From positions 1-41,996 of the forward strand of contig SGPL01000290.1 of the NCBI GenBank assembly GCA_004802705.1: DNA of 41,996 nucleotides. The letters run 5' to 3'. The notes beneath the pieces are model-generated. The model ran no database searches. It had not been told where the DNA came from and saw only the letters and a program-made list of their open reading frames with translations. Each line of letters begins with the position of its first letter. The first letter of the stretch is position 1. The position numbers and the translations under genes are program-made. The stretch comes from Bondarzewia mesenterica (taxonomy: Eukaryota > Basidiomycota > Agaricomycetes > Russulales > Bondarzewiaceae). Of this stretch, positions 18,464 to 30,408 are shown piece by piece.

Positions 18464-19106
18464 ATGTCCATCACCATCACCATCGACACCGTTCAGCAAG
18501 TCGTGCAACAACTCGGGCTATCGGACAAAGTGGACTTCTCGGCTTTGTACCAAGCACTTGAGCGCCAGGCGCTCACTGAGACCCGGCCCAGCACTCAGAC
18601 GACTCTAGCGCCTCCTCTTCTCGATCCCCAACAGAGAACTACGCTGGTCTCTGGCAAGTATGTGAAATACTGTACATGTGCGGTTGCTCATGTCTGTTCT
18701 TCATGTAGCGGCCAGATCAATGACGCCTGGAGAGCCTGTGCCGCCGTACAGCTCTAAGGCCGCACCCGCCACCCTGGACACCGATGAAGTCACCAAAAGG
18801 CGCAATCTCGTCGAGCGTGCCAAGAGTGACTTCAAGGGCACCATACCTACAGCGTTCGTCATCATGTCTCCGCCAGAACCTTCAGTTTGCGTGCTGCCAG
18901 TCGATCACGGTGTTCTCCCAAACATACGAGGACACCCAGGTGTTTGAAAACCCTTGGGACTCTCTAGGCCGGCGGCTCAAATGCCACAACAATCCACGTT
19001 CTTTGTTCTCAGGGAAAAGGTCTGTCCAATGCCCCTACTTCCTATCCATTCAAGTGTCTGATTTGGACGTTTGTGCAGTTTTTCCTCGAGCAGCCCGGTT
19101 GACTTC
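18464..19106 (+). CDS. Small unrecognised gene with a possible GC-AG intron
   Basis: The ATG at 18464 is about 36 bases after a TATAAG box. It encodes MSITITIDTVQQVVQQLGLS and VDFSALYQALERQAL, a helical N-terminus. Exon 1 can be joined in frame to 18709 onward (RSMTPGEPVPPYSS, DEVTKRRNLVERAKSDFKG) only with the GC donor GCAAGT at 18654. The nearby GTATGT donor gives a short frameshifted product ending at 18757. Downstream, two frames alternate (SPPEPS... and LRQNLQFACCQSITVFSQTY) before a plausible final exon pair MPQQSTFFVLREK / FFLEQPG, with intron GTCTGT...GTGCAG ending near 19078. The middle of the model is unresolved. No family is recognised. Confidence 0.4.
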
Positions 19107-19904
19107 GTGTAGTAGCTGCCCCGGAAGATCTTGTAATTATACGTTGGTCTGTACACTGTTTGCAATCGGACCCGCTATTTTTGTGGAAATCAGAGCCAGA
19201 GCCTCGGGAGAAATGAGTTCCTCCAAGCAGCTTGATCCTGCAACATCCCTGTACACAAGTGATCCTTCCTTTCCTTCCTCTTAGTCACCCGGGGGCAGAG
19301 TAGCCACTCGTCAACCTTCGTGCCTCAGGATCCTTGTATCTGACCTTCCTCTCCACTTCCAGCCGATTCTGCGAATGCTTGCAAAGACGGTTACTACACG
19401 TGACCGCAGGGGCTTTACTCAAACGGATTTGTAGACGAAACTGTACATTCTTTTTTTATTAAATAAAGTTGAGTACTGAAGTACTGAACAGGCACATAGG
19501 AAGGCAATCTCTTTCAAAGTTTTCACCAGGTGGTGCCTGCTCCGATTTGAGATGTTCAGGTTCGTGTTCAAGACTGTTTGTACATGGTACTTACCCAGTG
19601 CTATATTTGCAGCTCGTTTCATATTGCGTCTAGGGAACGAGGTCATTGGTGTGTGATTAGTGTCTTCTAAAGCGCCCATTTGCAACCTGCTGCACGTAAG
19701 TACACTTGATTTCAAGTCCACGGAGCAGGACCGAAGAGCTCTCTGACAATTTCTTTCACGCTTTGTCGGACAACTTAAGCATTTCCGCTCTTGGCAACTA
19801 TCTACCCAATAGTGCTCATCGCGAACTGGTCGGGTGCTTAATTGAAAAGGACGCTCGGTGATGGATTCCATTCTTGACTTCAGTTGAATTCACACAACGC
19901 ACAG
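19107..19904. other. Intergenic, upstream of the cytochrome P450
   Basis: There is no credible gene. One copy of the left-edge repeat word (AGCCACTCGTCA) occurs at about 19302. The remainder is presumed 3' flank and P450 promoter. Confidence 0.45.
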
Positions 19905-19911
19905 TATAAAA
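19905..19911 (+). promoter_or_regulatory. TATA box of the cytochrome P450 gene
   Basis: TATAAAA lies 48 bases upstream of the P450 start codon, followed by a CT-rich stretch (TTGCTCCCTCTCCCTCTCCC) typical of fungal transcription start regions. Confidence 0.65.
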
Positions 19912-19958
19912 GTCTTCCTGTTGCTCCCTCTCCCTCTCCCTCCTCAATCTAGTGCATA

Positions 19959-21925
19959 ATGGCGTTGTCAAACCTACTCTCGCCGTCCTCTGCACTTCTT
20001 TTGCTTCAACAAAACTCCTCCTTCGTAATCGTACTCCTCCTGACCGCCTCTTTCTATGCCTTGATCTCATATTTGAACAGTCCGTGGCGCAGACTTCCTC
20101 CTGGTCCCCCCCGCTTGCCCATGATCGGCAACTATCATCGGATCCCAGACAACCGATGGCTTATCTTTACCGAATGGAAAAAGACTTATGGTCAGTCTCA
20201 TGACCTTCCCGTACTGTAATTTCTTACCATTGAGAACATATGGTTTCGTCAGGTGATATCATATACCTGAATATGTTCGGCCAGTCTTTCCTCGTCCTGA
20301 ACTCTCACAAAGTCGCGACAGACCTGCTTGACCGCCGCGTTGGAATCTACTCTGACCGACCCAGCTACATCGTCGCGTCTGACTTTATGTGTAGCGGCCT
20401 TTTTCTGTTCCTCGCCAAATACAGCGATGCGTGAGCCAATGCTCTTTGACCATCCTGCTTCACTTCGACTTATATCGCACGTTCTTGCTCATCAATCATC
20501 AAGCTGGCGTCGTATGCGCAAGGCATCATCAGAGATACTCAGGAAGAGTGCAATGCCAGATTTCCACCACAAACAAACGAAGGAAGCCCTCCTCCTGGCC
20601 TCAGGCATGCTTGCTCAGCCTCAGAGGTGGAGAGCAAACTTTGAACGTGCCGCCGCTTCCTTGATCATGTCCGTTATCTACGACACACCGACCCTCGCGT
20701 CCGAGCATAATCCTTCAGTTAAACGAATCGTTGATGTCACCGTGCGACTTGGAAGATCGGTGCGCCCCGGTGCGCACCTGGTCGAGTTCTTCAAGTTTCT
20801 CCTATACATACCTGACAGGTTGGTGCTACTCTTCTCTCTATACTTGTTGATATGCTCATCAATCCTTGTTCAATACAGTTGTGCTAGATGGAAGCGAGAT
20901 GCTAAGAATTGGTTCATCCGTGATTCACAAATGTTTGAAGAACTTTTCAATGGCGTGCGGACCAATCTCGTAAGTGTCCCCGTCCTTCACAGTTTGACTC
21001 TCACCTTATCCTTTCACTCCCGATGATCAGGCGAAAGGAGAGGCTCGCCCAAGTGTCTGTGCAACACTTATAACAGAGCAAGACCGTCATAATCTCTCCA
21101 AACGTGAAGGCGCATGGCTTGCTGCTTCTCTCTAGTGCGTGAGCATGAAGACCACTATTGTACTCTGAGCTAACTTCATTGGCGGGCAGCTCTGCTGGGG
21201 CCGACACAACCGCTTCTGTTCTGTCCTGGTGGTTGTTAGCAATGCTCGCCTATCCCGAGACCCAGAAGCGTGCGCAGGCTGAACTCGACGCAGTTATCGG
21301 CCGTTCGCGTCCGCCTACGTTCGCTGACATGGACAGCTTACCGTACACTCGTGCAATGATAAACGAAGTGCATCGCTGGCGCCCCATAGGCCCTCTCGGT
21401 TTCCCGCATCTTTCCACGGAAGACGACTGGTATGAAGGCTATTTCATTCCTGCTGGTACCATCTGTTTCGCCAACATTTGGTGCCTTAACCTTGACCCCG
21501 ACGTGTACGGCCCGGATGCTGGGCAGTTCAATCCCGCGCGCCATCTCGATGCCAGAGCTCATACTGCCTCCGGTTCTTCGGAGACAAGGGAAGAGAATCA
21601 TGCAGCGTATGGGTTCGGACGGCGAATCTGCGTTGGGCGGCATTTGGCGAACAATTCGCTGTTCATCGACATCGCGACCATCCTATGGGCTATGAATATC
21701 GAGCGCGCGACGGACGAGAATGGAAATGAGCTTCCTTTGGACGTGGATGGGCAAATCGAAGATGGGCTCATCGTGTGAGTGTCCTCCGTCATGTCCGCGT
21801 GCGTAACCGTGCAGATGCTAAGCTCTGCCATGTTCAGCCGACCTATCCCTTTTGAGCTCAAAGTCACACCTCGGTTCCCTGAGGTAGTATCCATCCTTGA
21901 ACAAGCAAAGGAACTTCTTGCATGA
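19959..21925 (+). CDS. Cytochrome P450 monooxygenase, intact, 530 residues
   Basis: Seven exons (19959-20190, 20253-20430, 20504-20818, 20879-20969, 21031-21134, 21190-21774, 21838-21925) join without a break into 531 codons including the stop. The N-terminus has a membrane anchor (about residues 22-38, SFVIVLLLTASFYALISYL) and the proline-rich hinge LPPGPPRLPMIGN. The I-helix motif is SAGADTTAS, the K-helix ExxR is EVHR, the PERF-like motif is FNPARHLD, and the haem loop is YGFGRRICVG with the Cys ligand. Tyr replaces the usual first Phe, a common variant in agaricomycete families. It should be an ER-bound haem-thiolate oxygenase that needs a P450 reductase. The overall look is that of fungal P450s often labelled O-methylsterigmatocystin oxidoreductase-like, but the substrate cannot be inferred. 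No biosynthetic partners flank it. Confidence 0.93.
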
Positions 21926-22963
21926 GAATCAGGAGCATTTACGTGCGCTCACCAGAGCATATACGGGAGGTGTGTTGTATATTGTATGCGAATTGCAAAG
22001 GGCTGGCCTTTACAGATTGTTCCCATCCCCTCATTCAAGGTGCTCCTATAAACGTAGGAGTGCGTTTGCCGGGTTTGCATTACATGTTCATCTATCATCG
22101 GCGATGGGAGTCCTGTGAGCGCATAACCGAGACGCTGCGCAACTGAGGCGATTATGGAAAGACTGTATCCATGAAGCTCTGATAGTTACGTATCTTGATC
22201 TCCTTTCTTGACTTAATCGTCAGCATTTGAGTGCATGATTTCTACCCATAGTAAACAGTAAGTATCATCCTTTATTCTGTCGGGTAGTGCTGTCCGTTTT
22301 TGTTTTCTTACCCACTATGCCAGGTATCCCTTTTGCTTGTCCTATGTATGCATTGGCTTCAAGAAAACCTTCTTGTTACGACATGGCTCTTGCTCGGCGG
22401 TAATTTTAGATTGTCTTCGGCAGTAGTGCTTATATATACGCCTGCAAGCAAAGAAATAATGTCGTACGCATACCCCACTGCCTCCGCATTCAGTATTGAC
22501 GCGTAAATTTCCATCCAACTTTGCAACTTGTTGGACGGTCACGGACAGCATGGAAACCATCGCTGTAGTCTTTGATAGATCAACTTTCTATCGGTCTTCC
22601 ATACACCACTCTTTAACCAAGTCCTATGCCTGTTGTAGATGACTGATGAAGAGGAAATCCTCTCAACTAGCCATTGCCAGGTTTTGGCGCGCACGTGAAG
22701 ATATTCACGAAACGCTGATCACGACGGTTGATCTGCGCTCGCGGGTCTCTCCTTGACAACTCAGATATGTTGATCAAGTCCTGTCATTGTTGACACTGCG
22801 GTTACATTCTGTACAGCACAACGAGATCTCTGAGCTTCATAAAGGCGGACCCATGAGCAATTAGCATTTCGGATCGCCTTTCTTCGACCCCTGTCAATCA
22901 GCTTCCTAACAACGTTATTGAGCGACTGTGCGGCTTTTGGACCTTCCCATTCATGACTGGACC
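21926..22963. other. Intergenic, no recognisable gene
   Basis: Short frames only, none with motifs or paired splice sites. The region separates the P450 from the membrane protein gene transcribed in the same direction. Confidence 0.45.
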
Positions 22964-24494
22964 ATGCGGGCATGGTACCTCCTTGCACTTCCAGTCTCGC
23001 AGGCCGTACCTTCCAACCGGACCATCGACGACCAGTATGGCGATCCGGAGCTGAACATATTCCCCCAGTTCTCACCTGACAACGGCTGGGCTCAGGGTGC
23101 GACGTGCAACAGCTGCGCAGCACAACCAGATGTAGCCTTAGCTTTTGACAATACATGGCACGATGCTACGCACCATCCAGGAGATCCTGAGGGACGCACG
23201 GTCTCCATATCTTTCAACGGTAAGCGCATGCCGTCGGATCGCGTTTGCTGTGGGTCTCCTGATCTGCACGACTGAAATCGCGCGATGCACAGGCACTGCC
23301 GTGTACGCCTATTGCATAATGGCCAACTACATCAATCCAGGCATCACGACCTTGACCAATCTTTCGATTACGCTGGATGGAGGCGATGCTGGGACTTTTG
23401 TCCATGTCCCGTCGAACAGCACAGAATTTGAATACAACGTGCCTGTTTATGTCAATCAGAACCTGGGTGATGCCAGCCCGCACCAGCTCGTTCTGAGTGC
23501 TAATAGTGAGGTCAACGCCTCGCTTTTCCTCTTTGACTATTTGATCTACACGTGAGTCGTCCGACCACCTGATGGAAGAAGAACATTTGGTACTCAACTC
23601 TGTTGTAGAATAGACACAGATAATATTACAACCCAGGACGTCGGAGGATCGACAACGTTCTCTGCCAGGTTTCCAAGCTCGACCACAAAACTTACCTCAT
23701 CCACATCGGTCGCTTCGCAACCCATTGAGTTGAGATCTAATTCTCTCCCAATCGGAGCCATCGTAGGCGGCGTCATCGGCGGCCTTGCTTTGGTGATCCT
23801 CCTCGTCCTTGTGCTTGTCTTCCTCCGTCGGCGCAGGCTGCAGCCCCGGCACGAAGAAGACGATATTGCTTACCAAATCGAACCATTCATTCACCAGGAC
23901 AGTTCGTCATTCGTCCCCTCTTCCATCGTGGCGCCGCCCACTAAGTCGCACAATCCGGAGGGGCAACTGGAGCGCACGGAAAGGGCGCCGGGGGTGGGCC
24001 GCACGTCGTCGAGGTCTGACACGTCGGGCTCTAACACCCTCGTGCAGCCATCACGAGAGGCGACGGCCGACAGTACACAATCCGGCAGCTTACTGCCCAG
24101 TTCTGGCACCCGAGTCGTCCGAACGGCAGCGCCTGCGAATCCGGGTACCTCATCTAGACCACAACGCAAGGGAAAGGCGCGCGATCGTGGTCGTACTGAG
24201 AGACTCGTGAAGCAGGTGCATCATATGCGTGAGCAGCTCGCGGAGATGTACCCTGCAGCCGAAGATGCCTCTTTACGGCCGCAATTTTCACCTTCAACCG
24301 CCGTTTCCGATTCACGCTTGAATTTTATTAGCGAGACACAGGCCGGCAGCGGGAGCGCAGAGGGTTTATCGAGGGAAGACGAATTACGCACCCAGATTGT
24401 TGTCCTACTCGGAAAGATTGAACGGCTGCGTGAACAACGGGAACGGGGTCGTGGACAGATGGGCCGTGACGCACCTGCCGGTATACCAGCCTAG
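22964..24494 (+). CDS. Single-pass type I membrane protein with long cytoplasmic tail
   Basis: Three exons (22964-23219, 23293-23551, 23609-24494) give 466 residues. The chosen ATG gives a signal peptide (MRAWYLLALPVSQAVPS). About 195 extracellular residues follow, with paired Cys (CNSCAAQPD), a VSISFNGTAVYAYCI strand and several N-glycosylation sites (NLS, NST, NAS), resembling the beta-sandwich ectodomain common in agaricomycete surface proteins. The transmembrane segment is IGAIVGGVIGGLALVILLVL (about residues 219-243), stopped by RRRR. The 220-residue tail is Ser/Pro-rich with basic stretches (RPQRKGKARDRGRTERLVKQ) and a charged coiled-coil end (LRTQIVVLLGKIERLREQRE). The family is frequent in mushrooms but its role is unknown to me. 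A sensor or cell-wall-contact protein is a guess from topology only. Confidence 0.8.
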
Positions 24495-26376
24495 GCCAGC
24501 GGATTGCGGGACGGCGATACATGATGGCGGGGGGTTGTCGAGGCTGGCGGTACAGATTTGAAGTAATGCAACTTTAAGTAATGTCACTCACCTGTGTTCA
24601 ATCGGGATTAAGGCTCCTGCTGGAGTAACAGTGCCGGTTGATTCGGACAATTCGTGGCAGCTTGGGATGACTTAAAGCGTGATCTGTTGGATTGCCAATC
24701 GACTGTATGGGGTCAATCTTTCGTTGAAGGCGGGAGAATGTAGAGCATCTGATTAGTGGATAAGATACGGCCACATCCTCTGATGCGAGGGAAGTTGATT
24801 CATTCTAAAATGGATAGAAGGAATTGCCAGCTCAAGCGCCGAGATGAGAAATGAAGCTGCTTGCTATGCCTATAACCTCGACGGATGATTTGTGTCTCGA
24901 ATAACGAGAACGGAAAATAATTTACCAAACAATAGCGAGGGAGCGTACGACCTTTCTCGAGCAACGGCCTGCAAATGGTTAGTCAATATTCACAGGAAGA
25001 CTAGGAAGTTGCGGCGGTTGGTTTCATTTTCAGCATCTAGGTTGCGGCTACGGCGACCTGAAACTTACCCGCGAATACACGACTCAGCGTCTATCATCGA
25101 AAGATGAGTTATCTTCGGACGGATGCCCGCGAACCATGAGAGAGCTTGAAAGTACTCAACCTTTGAATGTCTTTTTTCAATGTCGAATGTCGAGCGATAG
25201 ACATTTTGGGCGACTACGGCTTGACTTCAGCACCGAAAATTTCCGAGAGATTGAAGGCAGATTGAGGTAGATCTGAATCGGCCCCGTGTCTGGTTCAAGA
25301 GCGCTTGATAGCTGTTTGTATAAGGACCCTTTGTGATCCGTCCTAACGCTATGGCGGTCATCTGGCCTAGATTCTGCCAGTGGTATGTATCAACATCATG
25401 GGAAGACATGGAAGAGACGCTATGGGTCATGGACGTTTTAATACCCAAACCTGTAGAAAAGAGTCAACCTCAAAATCGAACAACGGAGACAAAAGAAATT
25501 TCACACACGTGCAGGACCTTATACAGGTTTGAATAAAGGACACAAGGGGGAGCGCCTATCGAACTAACGAAGCAACTGATCGATGCCCAGCGGTGAGAGG
25601 GCTTCCGCTGTCAAAGCTCACCTGAGATGATTCTCATGCGAAAGTTAAGTTAACAAGGTGGATGTGAAGCAGAAAACCAGGGTGGTTGTAACGTGAAGAA
25701 AAAGAACACTATGCAAGCGCTCAGCGCTCAGCGGAGTGAAGAGCCTGGTCGGAGTATGAGAACCAAGATGGTGGACCGGAGGGACTCCGACTCGCCAGGG
25801 CTATGAGGCACGATGGGACTGGTCCCATCAGCAAGAGGGAAGACACAAGGCTCCTGTGGACGACGACGATCGTGTTTTACTCGACATACGCTGGCGACAG
25901 ACTGGGAGGACCGTTGTTGAGCGCTGAGCGCCTTGTGGCGGGCGCTTTGTAACAACCGCAAGGCGAAAAAGTGAGTAAGGTTCGGGCTTGCACGTGCCGT
26001 TTCTTTCTCTCTAACAGTTTTGTGCTGCACTTCATCCATCATTCAGGGTCTCCTTGCAGCCGACAACGCATCTGAGCATTTAGGACTGAAAGAACATTGT
26101 GAGCGGTCATAGGCTATTTTGTCTTGGACGTGCGCATTGCAAATTGAGTCGGAGCGTCGTTGCTAGCAAAGCAGTCTGAGCGGCGACGGGATCGGAAATC
26201 CCGAATTTGAGTCGGAGTGCAGTGAGCTCTACCTCGTCTTTTCTTCACCCACATCTCGCTCTGCTCACTCTCTGTTATGTTTTTCCTCATGGCTGCAGAT
26301 TTACACGTACTGGGCCACAAGCTTTCGCCTTGCGCCCGACCAGAACTTTCCATAATTGGGCCTCATCATCGCCGAC
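24495..26376. other. Long intergenic region, no recognisable gene
   Basis: No frame here shows a motif or sensible exon pair. One palindromic word, TCAGCGCTCAGCG (about 25720-25733), is echoed by GAGCGCTGAGCGC near 25918, giving a loose inverted pair. The right part should hold the promoter and 5' leader of the Zn2Cys6 gene. Confidence 0.45.
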
Positions 26377-27851
26377 ATGAGCAGCGACCACTCAAAGTCT
26401 TCTTCGACTGTCGCCGAACAGCCCCAATCACCTCCAGTACCTGCTTATCCTCCGCAACATTTCGCTGGTGGCCCGTATCCCCCGCCTCCGGCCCCTTACC
26501 CTTACTATTATCCTCCGCACCCTGATGGCGACCCCAATGCCCCCAACGGTATGCCACCGGGTCCATATCTGATGCCGTTTCCCCACCCAGGCCTCGTATA
26601 TGCATACCCACCACCTCCACCTGCGCCAGGTATGCTGCTTCGTTGTCACCGCAACCCTGTCACTTACGGTTTCATCCTTCACTTAGGCTACGCACCTTTC
26701 CCACCTCCAGCGCCAACTCCCGTCACACGCCCCAAGCGCAGACAAGTCAAAATGGCTGTACGTTTCCTCTTTCAACCTCCTCCCTGTGGCGCGTTTCCCG
26801 TGCTTTAGCCGTCTCATACCCCATTTACAGTGTACGAATTGCGCTGCCGCGTGCAAACGGTGCGACGAAGCCCGCCCGTGCGAGCGGTGCGTCAAGTATG
26901 GGATAGCGGATTCTTGTATAGATGGCGTGAGGAAGGAGCGTAAGAAGGGGATCAAACGAGGCCCCTATAAGCGCAAGAATAAGATGGCGGTCTCGGAGGC
27001 CGAGGCTTTCCCCGGTACGTGTCATACACAGCGCCCAACACTTCATCATCCTGATGCCCGTGTGACTCCCTCGTTCTGACGACGTAATTCAACTTTCAGG
27101 TTACCCTAACGGTGAAGCACAATGGCCTCCCCCTGGGCAAAGCAATGGCGGCCCTTCCACCGCTCCGGGCATGGCACCTCCCCCGCAATTTATGCCCGCG
27201 CCTGAGGGATATTATCCTTATTACTACCCCGCCCCCGGCTACGTCCCCGCCCCGCATGACCCGCACGCTAGCGGGGGCGATGCTACAACGAATGGCGGGC
27301 AACCACCCCCGCCTCCACCCCATCCCACATTCTATCCTCTGCACCCAGCATACCCACCGATGCCCGTGTACCCTTCCGGCTATATCATCCCGCCAGGCCA
27401 GATGGCGCCGGCGCCTGGTCAGCAAGGCCAGGGTCTTGAGGATGGTGAAGCCGCGAAGAACGGGAATGCTGCCGCAAACGGGGAGACGAACGGTGAGGCG
27501 GGCGTGGGGGCGAGCAGTGCTGCCTCTGGGTCGAGGAAGAGGAAGAGGAAGGAGAAGGAGTTGAGCTATGAGGAGCTTGTGGAACAGGGAAAGGTGAGGA
27601 GAGGGGTTAGGCTTGTGGTCGAAAAGTTTGTGCAGGAGCATCGAAGGGAGGAAGAAAAGATTCGCAAGGCGAAGGAGGATGCTACGACGGCTGCAGCAGC
27701 AGAAGCGGAGGCGGAGGGCACAGCGAAGACAACGGAAACGGATTCGCAGGACAAGGACGAGGACGAGGACGAGGACGAGAATGATAGCCCTGTTGTACAC
27801 TCGGCGGTGCTCAGCGAGGACGCTCAACCATCTGTAATCCCTGCGGTCTAG
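26377..27851 (+). CDS. Zn2Cys6 (GAL4-type) DNA-binding protein, 419 residues
   Basis: Four exons (26377-26629, 26687-26757, 26831-27014, 27100-27851) join in phase. The first 105 residues are Pro/Tyr/Gly-rich (PYPPPPAPYPYYYPP). The zinc cluster occupies about residues 109-137: CTNC, then CKRC, then CERC and a final Cys eight residues later. It fits C-x2-C-x6-C-x5-C-x2-C-x8-C, with one extra Cys in the second gap. A basic arm (RKERKKGIKRGPYKRKNK) follows. The rest is a second Pro/Tyr-rich region, a nuclear-localisation-like RKRKRKEK, a charged helix (LVVEKFVQEHRREEEKIRKA) and an acidic DEDEDEDEDE run near the C-terminus, which may activate transcription. An intron falls exactly before the first zinc Cys. 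It lacks the fungal-specific middle homology domain. Target genes are unknown. Confidence 0.85.
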
Positions 27852-29184
27852 TCGAGCCTCTGCTACCCCATCTTGACACTCGTCCACCTCCACGCCATCG
27901 CGACAATCTCATTATCGTCCGCATATTTTTTCCTCGTCGATATTCTGTACCTATAAACCCCTGCTACTCGTCCATGCTGTTTGTTGCTCGTCGTGCCCCG
28001 CATTTATTTTCTGGCTAATCAAACACACTCCGTGTCTTGTATCCGAGTCGTCTCATCTGCTCCTTTCCTGGCCCCCACTTCCTGGACTGCCTTCCTGCCT
28101 TACACATGCGTATTGATATTGATTTCAGTCACTATTTGTTGTCGTCAGCCGACGACAACACCCCCGCCAATCTTGGCACACATCGCCATCCGTCATTCCT
28201 TCGTCCACTACAAGCGTTCCGACGCTTGTGGTGGGCTAACGAGTACGGATTTTGTATGGGCGCGAAGACCCGAATTTCTTTCTCTGCTTCTGATACGCCA
28301 GCGCGGAGTTTTTTTGCGCTGTCTGATTAGCTTTTGTGCTGTCTGATCAACTTCTGGATGGACAGGTTCGCGCGTGCAGTTGACTGCTTCCGTTGCTACG
28401 TCGTGCTTTCATTTCGTTTTGAGGATGTACATATGAAATGATCCTTCTCACAGGTCCCAAATATGCTTCCCCGTTGGCTTGGGGTCTTCGTATCCTTTTT
28501 CTTGGCCAAATTTCTCTCTTTTTTTTTTCCTGTGTGGCTGTCGGTTGGTTTGTTCTCCACAGTCTACTCTTTCTATTTCTCTTCTGGTTCTAGCGTATCT
28601 GCTAGCGCGTGGCACGGTTTGTTTATTTGTTCTCAGTGCTCGCCCGCCCCACTCTTCTCCTCATACGTACAACGGTACAAGTGCTACTTTTCTTTTGGGG
28701 GAACATGCTACTGCTCGTTTGCTCCGCCTCTGCTCCGATTTTATATATTTGTTCGATGTACATCGTTTGCTGTTGTACACTGGGTTATACATACCTATTC
28801 TAGTCATTTCATTGGTCCAGAGACCTGCAGGTTGTCAGACACGGATATCCTGAGGTACGAAAGTTGAAGGAAGTGTCTACAATCTGGATCTGATAAAACG
28901 CGAGAGAAATGGAACATTGACAAAAGAACGAAGTGCGAAACCGCATATCGTCGTCAAGCGGAAGCAAAAATCCTAGAACTTAAATAACGTAAGTTACATA
29001 TATGGGATGCACGTGACCGAGCGGTTGTTTATTTCCAAAGCCTTTGCCAAACAACAGCAGGCCAACCGTGGAAAAATAAAAATACTCATCCACGTATCAT
29101 ACTCGAGCTCCCTCCCCCTGTCTCTGAACTCCCCTCCGAAAAGTCATCTCATCCAACACTCAACTTCAGTGTTTCACCGTAGTG
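27852..29184. other. Intergenic; T-rich 3' flank and divergent sequence, no gene supported
   Basis: A 130-codon frame at 28463-28867 is Phe/Ser/Cys-rich because the DNA is T-rich. It lacks a conserved motif, so I do not call it. The last ~100 bases form the leader of the MAM33 gene. Confidence 0.5.
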
Positions 29185-30408
29185 ATGTCTGCCCTCCGCT
29201 CGATTCGCCAATTGACCGCATCCACGAGCCGCGCGCTGGCGATCCGCTCGCCGCTCGCCACCGCGACGCGAACGCGTCTGCCTGCGCTGGCAGTTGCTGC
29301 GCGCGTCGCTGCGCCTGTCCCGACTGTGAGGGCGTTCAGCGTGAGTACGCGGAGGTTCGGCGAGGGTTCTTGTAAGTCTTTTCTTCTTCTTCGTTTCCTT
29401 TTTTGCTTTTTTCGGGAGATGCTGAGTGTGTGTATGCCTTGACCAGCGGACGTCGCGCTGTCACAGAAGTTGGGGGAGGAGATGCAATATGAGAAGGAGG
29501 TGGACGTTGAGGGTGAGCCTGAGTTTTTGAAGGAATTCAAGAAGACGGGAGTCTGGACGGTGCGTTTTCGTTTTTCTTATGTTTTTCTTTTCTTGTTGGT
29601 TTAATTGACGGTCTTTTGTTTGTATGGTATCTAGATCGAGGATATCTCTGGGAATGACGAGGTCGCTCTGTCCCGCAAGTTTGGTAACGAGGAGTGAGTT
29701 TTTTTCTTTGTTTTCGCGCTGCTGTTGCTGACATGATTGCTCGTAGCATCCGGTTAATCTTCTCGATCGCCGACATCCAAAACGCTGAGGAGGCAGATAT
29801 GGAGCAGGAAGAGAGTGAGGCTGGAGCGACCGAGGAGGAGGAGCTCAACACGTCCTATCCTCTACGCTGCTCGTTCTCCATCACCAAGGTGCCCTCTACC
29901 ATTGCGTTTGTCCTTCCTGACCGTATTGCTAACTGCCCCTATTTTTTTTGGCTTGTGTGTGTGACGTCATCAGCCCTCGGCGCCCGGCGCGCTCACGATA
30001 GACGCGATGTGCCAGGAGGGCACGTTCATCGTGGACAACATCTCGTTCTACACGGACGGGAAGCTTGCTACCGAGCTGACTGCAGATGCCGACTGGAAAC
30101 GCAGGGGTCTTTACATCGGTCCTCAGGTGCGTGTGCGATCGACCATCTCGTTTTGTGCAGTCGTGTTCTGAGGATGCTTTTGGTCAGTTCGATACGCTCG
30201 ACGTTGGCGTGCAGGACGAGTTCGACAAGTTCCTTCAGGAGCGGGGAATCAACGAGAGTCTTGCGTTCTTCGTCCCCGAGTATGCTGAGCACAAGGAGCA
30301 AAAGGTGCGTCTTTGCCCGTCCCTTGACTGGTATCCTGTTCACTGATCGTCTGCTTGCAGGAGTATGTAAAATGGTTGGGGAACGTCAAGTCGTTCATTG
30401 ACGCTTGA
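29185..30408 (+). CDS. MAM33: Mitochondrial matrix acidic glycoprotein, MAM33/p32 family
   Basis: Seven exons (29185-29371, 29447-29559, 29635-29693, 29747-29888, 29974-30126, 30188-30304, 30361-30408) give 272 residues, close to the family norm. The first 55 residues are Arg/Ala/Ser-rich without acids (SIRQLTASTSRALAIRSP, ending VRAFSVSTRRF), a typical mitochondrial presequence. The mature part has KLGEEMQYEKEVD, FLKEFKKTGVW, an acidic linker (EEADMEQEESEAGATEEEE), DWKRRGLYIGPQFDTLD, LQERGINESLAFFVPEYAEH and KEQKEYVKWLGNVKSFIDA. These match the doughnut-shaped trimer family (human C1QBP, yeast Mam33) that supports mitochondrial ribosome assembly and respiratory growth. All splice phases agree and no defect is visible. 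Confidence 0.93.

Noticed and set aside
24892..26060. Several 60-100 codon frames in the long intergenic region
   Set aside because: None has recognisable motifs, paired splice sites or repeat structure. Their lengths are expected by chance.
27096..27893. 265-codon minus-strand frame
   Set aside because: It is antisense to the last exon of the Zn2Cys6 gene. The plus-strand frame has correct splice phases and family motifs.
28463..28867. Phe/Ser/Cys-rich plus-strand frame as a membrane protein
   Set aside because: The hydrophobicity comes from T-rich DNA. There is no conserved motif, exon partner or good start context.
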